Translations under genes and position numbers: made by a program
Notes under the pieces: generated by a model
The model's database searches: none
What the model saw: the letters and a program-made list of their open reading frames with translations, nothing else
What the model was told of the DNA's origin: nothing
Assembly (NCBI GenBank): GCA_028278645.1
Contig: JANQDZ010000017.1
Location: 1-47,782 of the forward strand
From: Longimicrobiales bacterium
GTDB lineage: Bacteria; Gemmatimonadota; Gemmatimonadetes; Longimicrobiales; Gaopeijiaceae
Length of the DNA: 47,782 bases
Reading direction: 5' to 3'
Shown: one piece after another, positions 8,537 through 17,504 of the stretch
Numbering within the stretch: the first letter of the stretch is position 1
How the letters are laid out: every line of letters begins with the position of its first letter

Positions 8537-9169
8537 TCATCCGGTGGACCCCGCCCTTGCCTTCAGGGCTTCTCCCAAAGCCCGAAAAGCCTTTCCTCGG
8601 TGACTTCGAGCGTTCTTTTCGTCCGCGTTGAGCTCAGCAAAACTTCGGCCGGAAGCCTCGTCCAGAATGATCGGGTCGTACCCGAATCCTCCGCCCCCCC
8701 TCGGCTCTTCCAACACCAGCCCGGGGGCCTCACCTCGGAAAGTCACGATCTCCTCGCCCTCTCCCGCCAGGGCTGCGACGCAGACATACTTGGCGCGCCG
8801 CGCCTCGTGAGGGTGCCCATCGAGCAAGGCCAGTAGGTGGGCGTTGTTCGCCAGGTCTCGGGCCTCTCCGTCCAGACCCTCTTCTGGTGCGAAGCGTTTT
8901 GTGCGGACCCCCGGCGCCCCGTCCAGGGCGTCTACCTCCAAACCCGAGTCGTCGGCGACCGTCAGGAGCCTGGTCTTCTTCTGGTAATACCTGGCTTTCG
9001 AGGCGGCGTTTTCCTCGAAAGTCTGGAAAGGCTCTAGGGCTTCTTCCTCCGGGTCGTACTCAACCCGTGCCTGGTCCAGGTCCATGACCTCCAACCCCGG
9101 GACATCGGACAGGATTTCCCGGATCTCTCGCATCTTATGCTGGCTTCTCGTGGCTACGACCAGACGCAT
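8537..9169 (-). CDS. rdgB: XTP/dITP diphosphatase (RdgB/HAM1 family)
   Basis: 210 residues. The family signature is complete: N-terminal VVATRSQHKMREI (the (S/T)xNxxK-like phosphate-binding start, here TRSQHK), TFEENAASKARYY, ADDSGLEVDALDGAPGVRT, and the C-terminal GFGYDPIILDE...FAEL...EKNARSHRGKA. The enzyme hydrolyses deaminated purine triphosphates (ITP, dITP, XTP) to monophosphates and keeps them out of nucleic acids. It starts two bases after rph, and the rph-rdgB pairing is a common bacterial arrangement. The TRSQHK start replaces the more usual TxNxxK Asn with Gln. Confidence 0.95.
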   Translation of the reverse strand: MRLVVATRSQHKMREIREILSDVPGLEVMDLDQARVEYDPEEEALEPFQTFEENAASKARYYQKKTRLLTVADDSGLEVDALDGAPGVRTKRFAPEEGLDGEARDLANNAHLLALLDGHPHEARRAKYVCVAALAGEGEEIVTFRGEAPGLVLEEPRGGGGFGYDPIILDEASGRSFAELNADEKNARSHRGKAFRALGEALKARAGSTG

Positions 9170-9171
9170 GT

Positions 9172-9885
9172 TCAGATTCCCAGTGCTGTGATCTGAGCTC
9201 TGATGAGGGTGGCGATCCCATCCATTCCCAGATCCAGCAGCTCATGGAGTTCTTCTAGTGCAAAGGGGTCCCCTTCGGCCGTTCCCTGAACCTCCACCAG
9301 CTTCGATCCCTCCGTCACCACCAGGTTCATGTCCACCTGGGCGCGAGAGTCCTCGTGGTAGTCCAAGTCCAGGATTGGAGTCCCATCCAAGATCCCGACG
9401 CTCACCCCCGCAACCAGTTCCCGCATGGGATTCCTGGGGACCTCCCCTTCCTGCACCAGCCATTGACCGGCTCGGAAGAGGGCCACCGCCGCTCCTGTGA
9501 TGGAAGCCGTCCGAGTTCCCCCGTCGGCCTGAAGAACGTCGCAGTCCAAAACGATCGTTTTTGGCCCCAGGGCCCCCAGATCGGTGACCGAGCGCAGTGA
9601 GCGGCCTATGAGTCGTTGGATCTCCTGAGTCCGCCCTTTGGGCCCTCGGCGCTCCCTGGAACCCCGGGTGTGGGTAGCCCTCGGCAACATCCCGTATTCC
9701 CCGGTAACCCATCCTTTGCCGGAGCCTGCTCTCCAGTCCGGGACCTCGTCCAACACGGATGCCGCACACAGCACCCGGGTGCTCCCAGTTGAGATGAGGC
9801 AGGATCCTTCGGCGTAGGGTACGGTGTCCATCTCGATCTGGGTGGTGCGGAGGGCCCCGGGCCCGCGACCGTCATTCCTGGTCAT
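9172..9885 (-). CDS. rph: Ribonuclease PH
   Basis: 237 residues, the standard length. Recognisable blocks are the N-terminal [11 protein letters not shown], the [11 protein letters not shown] strand, [17 protein letters not shown], the [22 protein letters not shown] motif that binds phosphate and RNA, and the C-terminal [18 protein letters not shown] with the acidic active-site residues. It trims tRNA 3' ends phosphorolytically and contributes to rRNA decay. The ATG overlaps the stop of rfaE2 (ATGA), so the two are translationally coupled. Confidence 0.97.
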   Translation of the reverse strand: MTRNDGRGPGALRTTQIEMDTVPYAEGSCLISTGSTRVLCAASVLDEVPDWRAGSGKGWVTGEYGMLPRATHTRGSRERRGPKGRTQEIQRLIGRSLRSVTDLGALGPKTIVLDCDVLQADGGTRTASITGAAVALFRAGQWLVQEGEVPRNPMRELVAGVSVGILDGTPILDLDYHEDSRAQVDMNLVVTEGSKLVEVQGTAEGDPFALEELHELLDLGMDGIATLIRAQITALGI

Positions 9886-10373
9886 GGCGCGTCCCCTCTG
9901 ATTCGGATCAGGAGATCGGTGGTGGATCGGCCGGTAATGAAGGGGATGAGCGTCACGGAGCCTCCTGCGTTTTCCACCTCTTCCCTCCCAACCACCTGGT
10001 CCAGCTCGTAGTCCCCGCCTTTTACCAGGACATCTGGTAGGAGGTCGGATATGAGGGCCCTCGGTGTGTCTTCATGGAACAAGGTCACAACATCCACGGA
10101 GCCCAGCGCCGCAAGAACCATTGCCCGATCGTCCTGGGGTACTACCGGGCGACCAGGACCTTTCAGACGTTCTACAGAACTGTCGGTGTTCACCCCAACC
10201 ACCAGCATCTCGCCCAACTGGCGGGCTCGATGCAGGTACTCCACATGACCCCGGTGGAGGACGTCGAAGCACCCGTTCGTGAACACCAAGCGGCATCCTC
10301 GAGGGCGGCCGAACTCCCTCAAGAGGGCCTTCCTGGGCAGTATTTTGTCGCCCGGCCATTGGTTCGTCGTCAT
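9882..10373 (-). CDS. rfaE2: D-glycero-beta-D-manno-heptose 1-phosphate adenylyltransferase
   Basis: 163 residues. A nucleotidyltransferase of the cytidylyltransferase-like fold: [18 protein letters not shown] contains the HxGH motif, and [13 protein letters not shown] resembles the ISTT block. It is the second half of E. coli HldE as a separate gene. The kinase half (rfaE1) sits 16 kb away at 26152-27186. The product makes ADP-heptose for LPS inner core. The start at ATG 10373 follows GAAGGG at good spacing. A GTG at 10385 would add four residues. It starts 39 bases after the last antiporter gene and overlaps rph. Confidence 0.93.
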   Translation of the reverse strand: MTTNQWPGDKILPRKALLREFGRPRGCRLVFTNGCFDVLHRGHVEYLHRARQLGEMLVVGVNTDSSVERLKGPGRPVVPQDDRAMVLAALGSVDVVTLFHEDTPRALISDLLPDVLVKGGDYELDQVVGREEVENAGGSVTLIPFITGRSTTDLLIRIRGDAP

Positions 10374-10412
10374 GATACCCTTCACCTGCTGAAGAAACGC
10401 TTCCGGGCCGAG

Positions 10413-12119
10413 TTATTTGAGGAAATAGAAGATCAGGTAGGCCGCCAGCATCACCGTCACCCAAATCACCATGTTCCCGGTGGGCCACTGCCGGGCCATC
10501 CCGCGGGTCCCGTAGATGCGGGGGGCCACTCTCTGGAACGCATTGAACTGGCTCACGGCGGCGCTGCGGACCGTCCGGTTCACAAAGGAAATGGCAGGGA
10601 CGATGGCGCGGATCGCTTTGGGGGCCAGGCGCCGGTAGCTCCATTCCACGTCGATATTCACAGATGGGAGCTCCGGCGGATAAATCCCGGTCTTCTGAAG
10701 TCCCACGAAAGCCAGGGCCCCGAAGAAGAGCAGTTGCGTCTGGGTCAGCACATGGGTCACGTCGTACGGCCAATACCCGGTCTCGAACGGCAAAATGGCA
10801 TAGAGGAACTGAGGGAAGGTCCCGATCCCGATGCAGAGTACTGCGCCCAAGGACATGGCCAGGAGCATGTTTTTTGGCGGTTCCTTCGTTCGGATGCCCG
10901 AGTCGTGTGCAAAGAAGGCGAAAAACGGGATCTTGATCCCAGCGTGGTGGAATACACCCGCTGAAGCGAAGAGAAGAACTGGCCACACGGCCAGGTACCC
11001 CTCCTCAAGGAGCGCTGCCATGACCATGGACTTGCTCACGAAGCCGCTGAATAGGGGGAATGCGGAGATCGATGCAGCCCCCACGGTGGTTAGAGCCGCA
11101 GTAAAAGGCATGCTCTTATAAAGCCCGCCTAAGTCCGATCCGTTCATCCTCCCGGTTTGGTGGAGGACGGCTCCCATTCCCATGAAGAGCAGGCCTTTGA
11201 ACAGCACGTCGTTGAACGCGTGAGCCACGGCCCCGTTTAAAGACAGGGCAGTGCCGATGCCGATGCCCGTGACCATGAAGCCGATCTGGTTGATCATGGA
11301 GTAACCCAGGACACGCCGGAGATCGTTTTCGATGACGGCGTAGAAGATCGGAAACGCCGTCATGGCGGCACCGATGTAGATCAAAGCCTCTGTCCCGGGG
11401 AATGCCACGGCCAAGGCAAAAACGGCGACCTTCGTCGTGAAAGCGCTCAGAAAGACGGTCCCCGTGGCGGTCCCTTCCGGGTAAGCGTCTGTTAGCCAAT
11501 TATGCAGCAGCGGGAAGGCTGCTTTGATCCCGAAGGAGATGAAGAGGAGCCAGCCCGCCAGGCCCTCCAGCCCCACGTATTCAAACGTGATCGACCCGGT
11601 CTGATGGAATCTGATCAGCGCCCCAGCCAACAAAAGGACCCCAGAGAGCACGTGGATGACCAGGTACCGGAAGCCGGCCCGGACCGACCGTTCGCCACGC
11701 CTCGCCCAGATGAGGAAGACCGACGAGAAGGCGAGGAGTTCCCAAAAGATAAAAAGGGTGATGAAGTCACCGGCGAACACTGCTCCAAGGGCGCTCCCGG
11801 CGTAGACCAGGGCTGCGGATTGCTGGAGGGTGTCCTCGTCGCCTCGCTTCAAGTGGAGCGCGAAGAGATTCCCAATAAACGCCGCCAGGTGAAAGAGATA
11901 GCCGAAGAGAAGACTGAAGGTCCCGACACTGAATGGCGTCAGAGTGTACTGAAAAAGTTCGACTTCGAGGTGTGGACCGGCCTGGATCCCGATCAGGTTG
12001 ATCCCGCCCAAGACGGGAATGCCCAACAGCAGGGCGTTCCGCGCCCACCCCCGCGGCGCGAGGGCCACGAGCACAGCCCCGATGAAAAAGGGCAGGAAGG
12101 GCGGGACGTCAATCCACAT
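10413..12119 (-). CDS. Third ND2/4/5-like antiporter subunit of the Mrp operon (MrpD-like)
   Basis: 568 residues with about 14-15 predicted membrane helices, longer than usual MrpD (about 490). It keeps the proton-channel landmarks of the antiporter-like family: Glu in FIFWELLAFSS, Lys in FGIKAAFPLLHNWLTDAYPE, a second Lys in SAFTTKVAVF, and VLGYSMINQIGFM in the middle. The C-terminal roughly 100 residues form a soluble-looking segment followed by a final helix (WVTVMLAAYLIFYFLK), resembling the lateral extension seen in some ND5-like subunits. The gene overlaps the preceding small membrane protein by 11 bases. It is probably part of one complex with the upstream subunits. Confidence 0.85.
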   Translation of the reverse strand: MWIDVPPFLPFFIGAVLVALAPRGWARNALLLGIPVLGGINLIGIQAGPHLEVELFQYTLTPFSVGTFSLLFGYLFHLAAFIGNLFALHLKRGDEDTLQQSAALVYAGSALGAVFAGDFITLFIFWELLAFSSVFLIWARRGERSVRAGFRYLVIHVLSGVLLLAGALIRFHQTGSITFEYVGLEGLAGWLLFISFGIKAAFPLLHNWLTDAYPEGTATGTVFLSAFTTKVAVFALAVAFPGTEALIYIGAAMTAFPIFYAVIENDLRRVLGYSMINQIGFMVTGIGIGTALSLNGAVAHAFNDVLFKGLLFMGMGAVLHQTGRMNGSDLGGLYKSMPFTAALTTVGAASISAFPLFSGFVSKSMVMAALLEEGYLAVWPVLLFASAGVFHHAGIKIPFFAFFAHDSGIRTKEPPKNMLLAMSLGAVLCIGIGTFPQFLYAILPFETGYWPYDVTHVLTQTQLLFFGALAFVGLQKTGIYPPELPSVNIDVEWSYRRLAPKAIRAIVPAISFVNRTVRSAAVSQFNAFQRVAPRIYGTRGMARQWPTGNMVIWVTVMLAAYLIFYFLK

Positions 12120-12393
12120 CGTAGTAGTCCTCGTCCCGCATCAGGAGCTTCCGCATGCCCTTCGCAACGACCACCAGGGTCCAGCAGGCGACAAACCCGT
12201 AAAAGGCGTGGAACCCGAAAAACCGCTCCCACGGGTGGTGGACTTCTCGGTGGACAACCAAGTCCATGACCACCAAGCCCACGCAGAGAGCATAAAAAAC
12301 CCAGAGGAGTCGGCTCACGTTCTCCGGTTTGTCCCAGAGATGAGTCCTCTCCTCTGGAGCGTCAGCTTCCCGGTTCACGTCTCGCCTGCTCAT
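12109..12393 (-). CDS. Small membrane protein within the Mrp operon
   Basis: 94 residues with two predicted membrane helices, about residues 27-46 (SRLLWVFYALCVGLVVMDL) and 61-79 (FHAFYGFVACWTLVVVAK). There is a charged N terminus and an acidic C-terminal tail (MRDEDYYDVD). It does not match MrpA-G that I can recognise. It overlaps genes on both sides (4 bases upstream, 11 downstream), which argues for a stoichiometric partner of the antiporter, perhaps linking the third ND5-like subunit to the rest. The function is unknown. Confidence 0.8.
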   Translation of the reverse strand: MSRRDVNREADAPEERTHLWDKPENVSRLLWVFYALCVGLVVMDLVVHREVHHPWERFFGFHAFYGFVACWTLVVVAKGMRKLLMRDEDYYDVD

Positions 12394-13874
12394 GACCCCA
12401 CCACCAAGGACATGAGGTCGTAGAGGATCTTCGGTTGCAGGAACAAGATGATGCTAGCCAGCGCTGTGAGAGTCAGGGCGATCAGGGAGGTGAGGGGCGC
12501 TTCCTTGATGCCGGTGCTCCCCTTCCCCCCTTCGGGCGACAGGAAAAAGGCTTTCACTGGGATCTCGAGGAGATAAACCAGCGTCAAGAGGGAGCTGACC
12601 ATAAGGACCGCCAGGAGGCCCACCTGACCGGCCTCTAAAGTCCCCAGTCCCAAGAACCACTTGCTCCAGGCACCTCCGGCTGGCGGGACTCCGATGATGC
12701 TTAGGGCCCCGACGAAGAAAGCGCCGAATGTAATGGGCATGGTCCGACCCAGGCCCTTCATTTGGCTGATCTCCGTCTTATGGGCCGCGACCATGATCGC
12801 CCCGGCTCCGAAGAAGAGCGTGATCTTCCCGAATGCATGCATTGCGATGTGCATGCCCCCGCCCAGGATTCCCCATTCATTCGCCAGGAGCGCACCCAGG
12901 ACGATGTAGGAGAGTTGGCTGATAGTTGAATAAGCGAGTCGCGCCTTCAAGTTGTCCTTCGTGAAGGCGACGAGGGACGCCAGGATGATGGTGGCGGCGG
13001 CGGCCCAGATTACCAGATCAGAGGCTCCGGTGTCTGTGATGAACTCCCATCCGAAGGTATAGACGCACACCTTGAGGACTGAGAAGACCCCGGCTTTCAC
13101 AACAGCCACGGCGTGGAGAAGGGCGGACACCGGAGTCGGCGCCACCATTGCAGCTGGAAGCCACCGATGGAAGGGCATAACGGCCGCTTTCCCGATCCCG
13201 AACACGTAAAGGGCCAACAAGATAGCGGCGACGGTTCCGGACGCTCCGGTCCCCGCAAGGATCCCCCCGGGCCGGAACTCCACAGTGCCCGCCAGGGAAT
13301 AGGTCCAGATTATGGCCAGGAGCTGGAAGGCGATGGACGTCGAAAGGAGAATGCCCAGGTAAACCCGCCCAGCCTTCCGTGCCGCTTCCGTTTGGTGGTG
13401 CGTGACCAATGGGAATGTGCAGAGCGTGAGGGCCTCGTAGAAGAAGAAGAGAGTGAACAGATTCCCGGAAAAAGCCACGCCCATGGCGGCGGAGATGGCC
13501 ACCGCGAAGAACAGGTAAAACCGGGTTTGGTTCTTTTCGTGATGCCCCCTCATGTACCCGATGGAGTACAGGGACGTCACGATCCAGAGGGACGAAGCCA
13601 CAAGGGCAAACAAAAGCCCGAGGGGTTCCACCTCTAGATAGATCGGCAGGCCCGGTAAAGGTTCAGCCAGGACCAGTCTTGGTCTAGCCCCGTCGAGGAC
13701 GGGTCCAAGAAGGGAAAGAACCACCAGGAAAAGCAGACCCGATGTACCCAGGGTGGCAGCTTCCCTCCGGTTTGGGCGCTTCCCGAGAGCCAGGACCAAA
13801 CCGCCCCCAAACAAAGGGATCAAGACAGCTGCCAGGGCTGCCATGGGCTCGGATAACCCGAACAGTCCCGTCAT
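12390..13874 (-). CDS. ND5/MrpA-N-terminal-like antiporter subunit
   Basis: 494 residues, about 14 helices. It has the conserved Glu in FFFYEALTLCTFPLV, Lys in FGIGKAAVMPFHRWLPAAM, and SALLHAVAVVKAGVF. The last is closer to the His-x4-5-Lys-Ala-Gly block of MrpA and NuoL than to MrpD. RLAYSTISQLSYIVLGAL follows in the middle. No full-length MrpA is present in the operon, so this gene plausibly supplies its ND5-like N-terminal module, with the C-terminal modules encoded separately at 16127-16840. It starts inside the stop of the preceding D gene (ATGA overlap). Confidence 0.87.
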   Translation of the reverse strand: MTGLFGLSEPMAALAAVLIPLFGGGLVLALGKRPNRREAATLGTSGLLFLVVLSLLGPVLDGARPRLVLAEPLPGLPIYLEVEPLGLLFALVASSLWIVTSLYSIGYMRGHHEKNQTRFYLFFAVAISAAMGVAFSGNLFTLFFFYEALTLCTFPLVTHHQTEAARKAGRVYLGILLSTSIAFQLLAIIWTYSLAGTVEFRPGGILAGTGASGTVAAILLALYVFGIGKAAVMPFHRWLPAAMVAPTPVSALLHAVAVVKAGVFSVLKVCVYTFGWEFITDTGASDLVIWAAAATIILASLVAFTKDNLKARLAYSTISQLSYIVLGALLANEWGILGGGMHIAMHAFGKITLFFGAGAIMVAAHKTEISQMKGLGRTMPITFGAFFVGALSIIGVPPAGGAWSKWFLGLGTLEAGQVGLLAVLMVSSLLTLVYLLEIPVKAFFLSPEGGKGSTGIKEAPLTSLIALTLTALASIILFLQPKILYDLMSLVVGS

Positions 13875-15343
13875 GGCCCGACCCCCAGAAGCAGCTCAGC
13901 GGCTTGCCGGGCGACTCCCACCGTCAGGTTCGCGTCCACACCGAAGTAGAAGTTCGCGACCACCAAAGCCCACATGGGGACGAGGAGGCCCAGAGGAGCT
14001 TCTCGGACGTCCAGGTCACCGATGTAGTCTTTGAAGTATGCCGCCTCCGCAACCTTCCAGATGTAGGCCACCGCCAGGAGAGATCCCACTAAGACGAAGA
14101 ACGCCACGAGCCACATGTCGTTCTCAATCGCCCCGAGGACCAGGTACCATTTGCTCACGAAACCCACGGTCAGGGGGACCCCGATGAGCGAAAAGCCCCC
14201 CGCCACAAACGCGGCCATGGTCCAGGGCATGCGCTTGGCCAACCCTTGCATGGCTTCGATCCTCACAGAACCGACCCGGTACATCACTGCACCCATCGCC
14301 AGGAACAGTGCTCCTTTGATGACCGCGTGGTTGAAGAGGTGGAGAAGGCCGGCAGTCAAACCGGTCACGGTGGCGAGGCTCACCCCGAGGATCATGTACC
14401 CGATTTGGGCAACGCTGGAGTAGGCCAGAAGCCTTTTCACGTTCCCCTGATAAACCGCTGTAAGAGAGGCAAAAAGAACGGCCACGATGGCCAACGGCAG
14501 CAGAGCCCAATGTAGGCTCATAGTCTCAAAGGCGAACACCACCCCGAAGACCGAGAAGACCACCCTCAGTAGGACATAAAAAGCCACTTTCGTGGCGGTG
14601 GACGCCAGAAAGGCGGTGACGGTCGACGGAGCATAGGCATATGCGTCCGGCAGCCACTGGTGGAGCGGGAAAAGTGCGAGCTTCAGACTGATACCCACCG
14701 CCAAAAAGGCAAACGCCACAGTGACCGTACGACCCCCTACCGACGGCAAAAGCCGAGCTAGGTCAGCCATGTTCAGGGTCCCGGTCATCATGTACATCAT
14801 CCCGATACCGATGACGATGAAGGTGGCCCCGATGCTCCCCATGATCAGGTACTTATACGCCGCATGGAGAGCTCGCCGATCCGGCCCCATGGCGATGAGG
14901 GCGTAGGCGGAGATGGAAGAGATCTCCAGAAAGACGAAGAGGTTGAAGACGTCTCCCGTGATGGTGATCCCCAATAAGCCGCAGAGGCATAGGAGCAAGG
15001 CGCTGTAGAAGAGAGGCGCCTGTTTTACACCGATTTCACGGCGGACACTCAGAAGGGCATATGGGGTAACGATGGCCCCGATGCCAGCCACGATGACCAA
15101 CACATAGGCGCTGACCGTATCGACCCGGTATTCGATGCCCCACGGAGCGGCCCAACCCCCCAGGGCGTAGCGAATCGTCCCGCCGTCTCGAACATCCAGA
15201 AGAAGGAGAACGGCGATGGCAAGGGAGGCCCAGGTGGCGAGGACGGTGATGAACCAGGCCACGCCTCGCTTGCGCACGAGGGCAGCTACCGGTGCTGCCA
15301 TCAGGGGCACGATGACCTGGAGGATCGGGAGGTGGTTGATCAT
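13871..15343 (-). CDS. mrpD: Na+/H+ antiporter subunit MrpD
   Basis: 490 residues with the length and motifs of MrpD: Glu in NLFVFLEISSISAYALI, Lys in SLKLALFPLHQWLPDAYAY, PSTVTAFLASTATKVAFY, and LLAYSSVAQIGYMILG. It directly follows mrpC (one-base overlap), as in canonical mrp operons. The subunit carries one of the proton/cation half-channels of the complex in the inner membrane. Confidence 0.93.
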   Translation of the reverse strand: MINHLPILQVIVPLMAAPVAALVRKRGVAWFITVLATWASLAIAVLLLLDVRDGGTIRYALGGWAAPWGIEYRVDTVSAYVLVIVAGIGAIVTPYALLSVRREIGVKQAPLFYSALLLCLCGLLGITITGDVFNLFVFLEISSISAYALIAMGPDRRALHAAYKYLIMGSIGATFIVIGIGMMYMMTGTLNMADLARLLPSVGGRTVTVAFAFLAVGISLKLALFPLHQWLPDAYAYAPSTVTAFLASTATKVAFYVLLRVVFSVFGVVFAFETMSLHWALLPLAIVAVLFASLTAVYQGNVKRLLAYSSVAQIGYMILGVSLATVTGLTAGLLHLFNHAVIKGALFLAMGAVMYRVGSVRIEAMQGLAKRMPWTMAAFVAGGFSLIGVPLTVGFVSKWYLVLGAIENDMWLVAFFVLVGSLLAVAYIWKVAEAAYFKDYIGDLDVREAPLGLLVPMWALVVANFYFGVDANLTVGVARQAAELLLGVGP

Positions 15344-15708
15344 CAGAACGGGATCTGGTTGTCCATTGCCGAGATCTCGTCCCCTTCAATCGTGCCGTAT
15401 GCCTCCTTAATTCTTACGACGAGTGCGAGGGCCACCGCCGTGGTGGAAACGCCTACGACGATCGCTGTGAGAATCAGGACGTGAGGTAGTGGGTTCGAGT
15501 AGATCACCTCCTCCGATCCTTCGACAAGGATCGGAGGCGTCCCCCCCGTGATCTTCCCCATGCTGATGTAGAAGATGAAAACGGAGGTCTGGAAGATGTT
15601 CAGGCCGAGGATCTTCTTAACCAGGTTCCGGCGGGATATGAGGATGTAGAAACCCACCATCATCAGGAAGATGAAGATCCAGTAGTTATAGAGCCCGAGG
15701 ATTCTCAT
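15343..15708 (-). CDS. mrpC: Na+/H+ antiporter subunit MrpC (NuoK-like)
   Basis: 121 residues, three helices, NuoK family. LVKKILGLNIFQTSVFIFYI and DPLPHVLILTAIVVG-like NPLPHVLILTAIVVGVSTTA are typical MrpC blocks, the second carrying the conserved PLPHVLILTAIVV. It overlaps mrpB upstream by four bases and mrpD by one. It packs at the interface between MrpD-like subunits and the MbhD/E module. Confidence 0.93.
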   Translation of the reverse strand: MRILGLYNYWIFIFLMMVGFYILISRRNLVKKILGLNIFQTSVFIFYISMGKITGGTPPILVEGSEEVIYSNPLPHVLILTAIVVGVSTTAVALALVVRIKEAYGTIEGDEISAMDNQIPF

Positions 15709-16130
15709 AGATCTTCCCTCCCCCGGGCCGCAAAGAAATAGAAGATGGTCACCATCACTCCGAAAACGGTGATCATCACGCCGAGTTCGACCAGAAGGAT
15801 CCCGTAGTGTTGACCGTGCTCAGGATCGTGGGCGAGAACGTTGTAGTTCAGGAACTCCGCCCCTCCGATCATGGTTGCTAGCCCCACCCCGCCATAAAGG
15901 AGAACTCCGGCGCTGGCACAGGTACGGACCACCCAGGTCGGCAGTACCCTGTGTGTTCTCCGAAGGCCAAACACCAGGGCATAGAGGACAAAAGCGGCCG
16001 CCGCAATGACACCGGCCTGGAACCCTCCGCCCGGTCCGAAGTCACCGTGGAATTGGACATAAAGGGCGAATAGAAGGATGGTGGGGACGATGATCTTCGT
16101 GGCCACTCGGAGGATGATTTGGTCGCTCAC
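15705..16130 (-). CDS. mrpB: Na+/H+ antiporter subunit MrpB
   Basis: 141 residues, four helices, MnhB family (DUF4096-free, MrpB-type). The block FHGDFGPGGGFQAGVIAAAAF is the MrpB signature (Gly-Pro-Gly-Gly-Gly-Phe-x-Gly). It contains GILLVELGVMITVFGVMVTIF near the end. It overlaps genes on both sides through ATGA junctions. Confidence 0.93.
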   Translation of the reverse strand: MSDQIILRVATKIIVPTILLFALYVQFHGDFGPGGGFQAGVIAAAAFVLYALVFGLRRTHRVLPTWVVRTCASAGVLLYGGVGLATMIGGAEFLNYNVLAHDPEHGQHYGILLVELGVMITVFGVMVTIFYFFAARGREDL

Positions 16131-16840
16131 GAAGCTTTTCCCTCTCCACCCTCACCCGGCTCTTGGGGGGACGGCGGCGCACGCATTCGGCCGTCATCAC
16201 CCAACCAGAAGTTCGGGACAAATCCGCGGAAGAGGTTCGGTACGTCCTCTTCCCCCCAACGTTCCTCACCGTATCGGTCTTTCCGTCGGATGGCGGAGAG
16301 GAGGATCATTACTCCCACGGCGGCCGTGAAAACAACCGTGGTCTCGCCGAACGTGTCGAATCCGCGGTAAGAGGCCAGCACGGACGTAACGACGTTCGGG
16401 ATCCCTATCTCATGCCCCGATTCCTCCAGGTATCGCGGGGCTACGTGATGGTGGATCGGATCGGCGGGATCGCCGAACGGTGGCATGTCCCCGGTTCCCC
16501 AGATGAGAATGGCTCCGGTCACGAGGACTGCAAAAAGAGGAAAAAGTGGTCGCCGATCTGGAACCTTGGCCGAGATTTCGGTGATCCGAACCTGGGGAGA
16601 CTCTTCCTTCGACCCGATGAACGAGAGGGTCGCAAGCATCAAGACCGTCGAAATCCCAGCCCCCACCGCAGCTTCGGTGAACGCGACGTCCACGGCGTCC
16701 ATCACGGTGAATAACCCAGCAGTAAGGAGACTATAGATCCCCGCCAGCATCACTGCTGCGAAGAGATTGGTCGTACGGACGACAGCTATGGCCGTTGTCG
16801 CCAGGAAGGCCAGAAGGGCGAAGTCGACGAGGACGCTCAT
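16127..16840 (-). CDS. MbhD (DUF4040) - MbhE fusion, equivalent to the MrpA C-terminal part
   Basis: 237 residues. Residues 1-75 form a three-helix DUF4040/MbhD domain (FAAVMLAGIYSLLTAGLFTVMDA, DVAFTEAAVGAGISTVL with the conserved Ala-Phe-Thr-Glu-Ala). After a short linker come a single helix (FPLFAVLVTGAILIWG), a soluble stretch and the MbhE-like ending NVVTSVLASYRGFDTFGETTVVF. In classical Mrp these domains are the C terminus of MrpA. In MBH/MBS-type complexes they are separate genes. Here they are one free-standing fusion protein, with a charged 45-residue tail (EERWGEEDVPN...). It overlaps mrpG and mrpB. Confidence 0.9.
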   Translation of the reverse strand: MSVLVDFALLAFLATTAIAVVRTTNLFAAVMLAGIYSLLTAGLFTVMDAVDVAFTEAAVGAGISTVLMLATLSFIGSKEESPQVRITEISAKVPDRRPLFPLFAVLVTGAILIWGTGDMPPFGDPADPIHHHVAPRYLEESGHEIGIPNVVTSVLASYRGFDTFGETTVVFTAAVGVMILLSAIRRKDRYGEERWGEEDVPNLFRGFVPNFWLGDDGRMRAPPSPQEPGEGGEGKAS

Positions 16841-17220
16841 TCTGGCCCCCCTTCCCTATCAGGTGCCGGTCGCTGGGCGAATCCGGGGATCCGAGCGCTT
16901 GGCGGGAGATCCAGGTCTTCGGCCCAGAAAGGTTCCTCTCCGCTCGCCAAAGCCGCCCTTGCCAGCGCGTAGGTTGAGACCGGGCTGGAGAACCAGAGGA
17001 ATCCCAGGATCAGAAGGAGCTTCACGGTGATCAAAGAGATCCCTCCCTGGAACATCAAACCGACCAGGACCAAACCGGCTCCGCCCGTGTCCGTGACCCC
17101 GGAGGCGTGGAGGCGGGTGAAGAGGTCGGGCATCCTGATTACACCGATCCCCCCTGCGATGACGAAGAACGACCCGGAGAGGAGGAACAGCCAACTCAGT
17201 ACGTCCCCCACCACGCTCAT
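16837..17220 (-). CDS. mrpG: Na+/H+ antiporter subunit MrpG
   Basis: 127 residues, three helices. FFVIAGGIGVIRMPDLFTRLHASGVTDTGG is the MnhG/PhaG signature with the RMPDLFTRLHA core. The C terminus carries a soluble extension of about 35 residues rich in Pro and acidic residues, longer than the common MrpG tail. It overlaps mrpF and the MbhD-MbhE fusion by four bases. Confidence 0.92.
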   Translation of the reverse strand: MSVVGDVLSWLFLLSGSFFVIAGGIGVIRMPDLFTRLHASGVTDTGGAGLVLVGLMFQGGISLITVKLLLILGFLWFSSPVSTYALARAALASGEEPFWAEDLDLPPSARIPGFAQRPAPDREGGPE

Positions 17221-17504
17221 GGACCCCCCTCCGAGTGGTCCAGCCGCCGGCTCAGATCCCCGTACTCGAAGAATTTCAAAACCGCCAGTGTGCCGATGAA
17301 GTTGATCAAGGCGTAAAGGAGGGCCAGATCCATGAAATCCGGTCTACCAGTCAGAAAACCGAGGACCGCAATAATCAACACGGTCTTGGTTCCGAACATG
17401 TTTACGGCCAGCACCCGGTCATAAACCGTGGGGCCGAGGAGGGCACGGGCCAAGGCAAGAGCCATGGTTATCAGGATGGCGACGGAAGCCACCACGAACA
17501 TCAT
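17217..17504 (-). CDS. mrpF: Na+/H+ antiporter subunit MrpF
   Basis: 95 residues, three helices. ARALLGPTVYDRVLAVNMFGTK is the MrpF signature (Gly-Pro-x3-Asp-Arg-x3-Asn). The start is placed at ATG 17504 because it overlaps the mrpE stop as ATGA, matching every other junction in the operon. An in-frame codon 33 bases upstream would put the start well inside mrpE. Confidence 0.92.
   Translation of the reverse strand: MMFVVASVAILITMALALARALLGPTVYDRVLAVNMFGTKTVLIIAVLGFLTGRPDFMDLALLYALINFIGTLAVLKFFEYGDLSRRLDHSEGGP

Noticed and set aside
10074-10964. 296- and 304-codon open frames on both strands
   Set aside because: They cross rfaE2 and the third antiporter gene in other frames and show no family motif.
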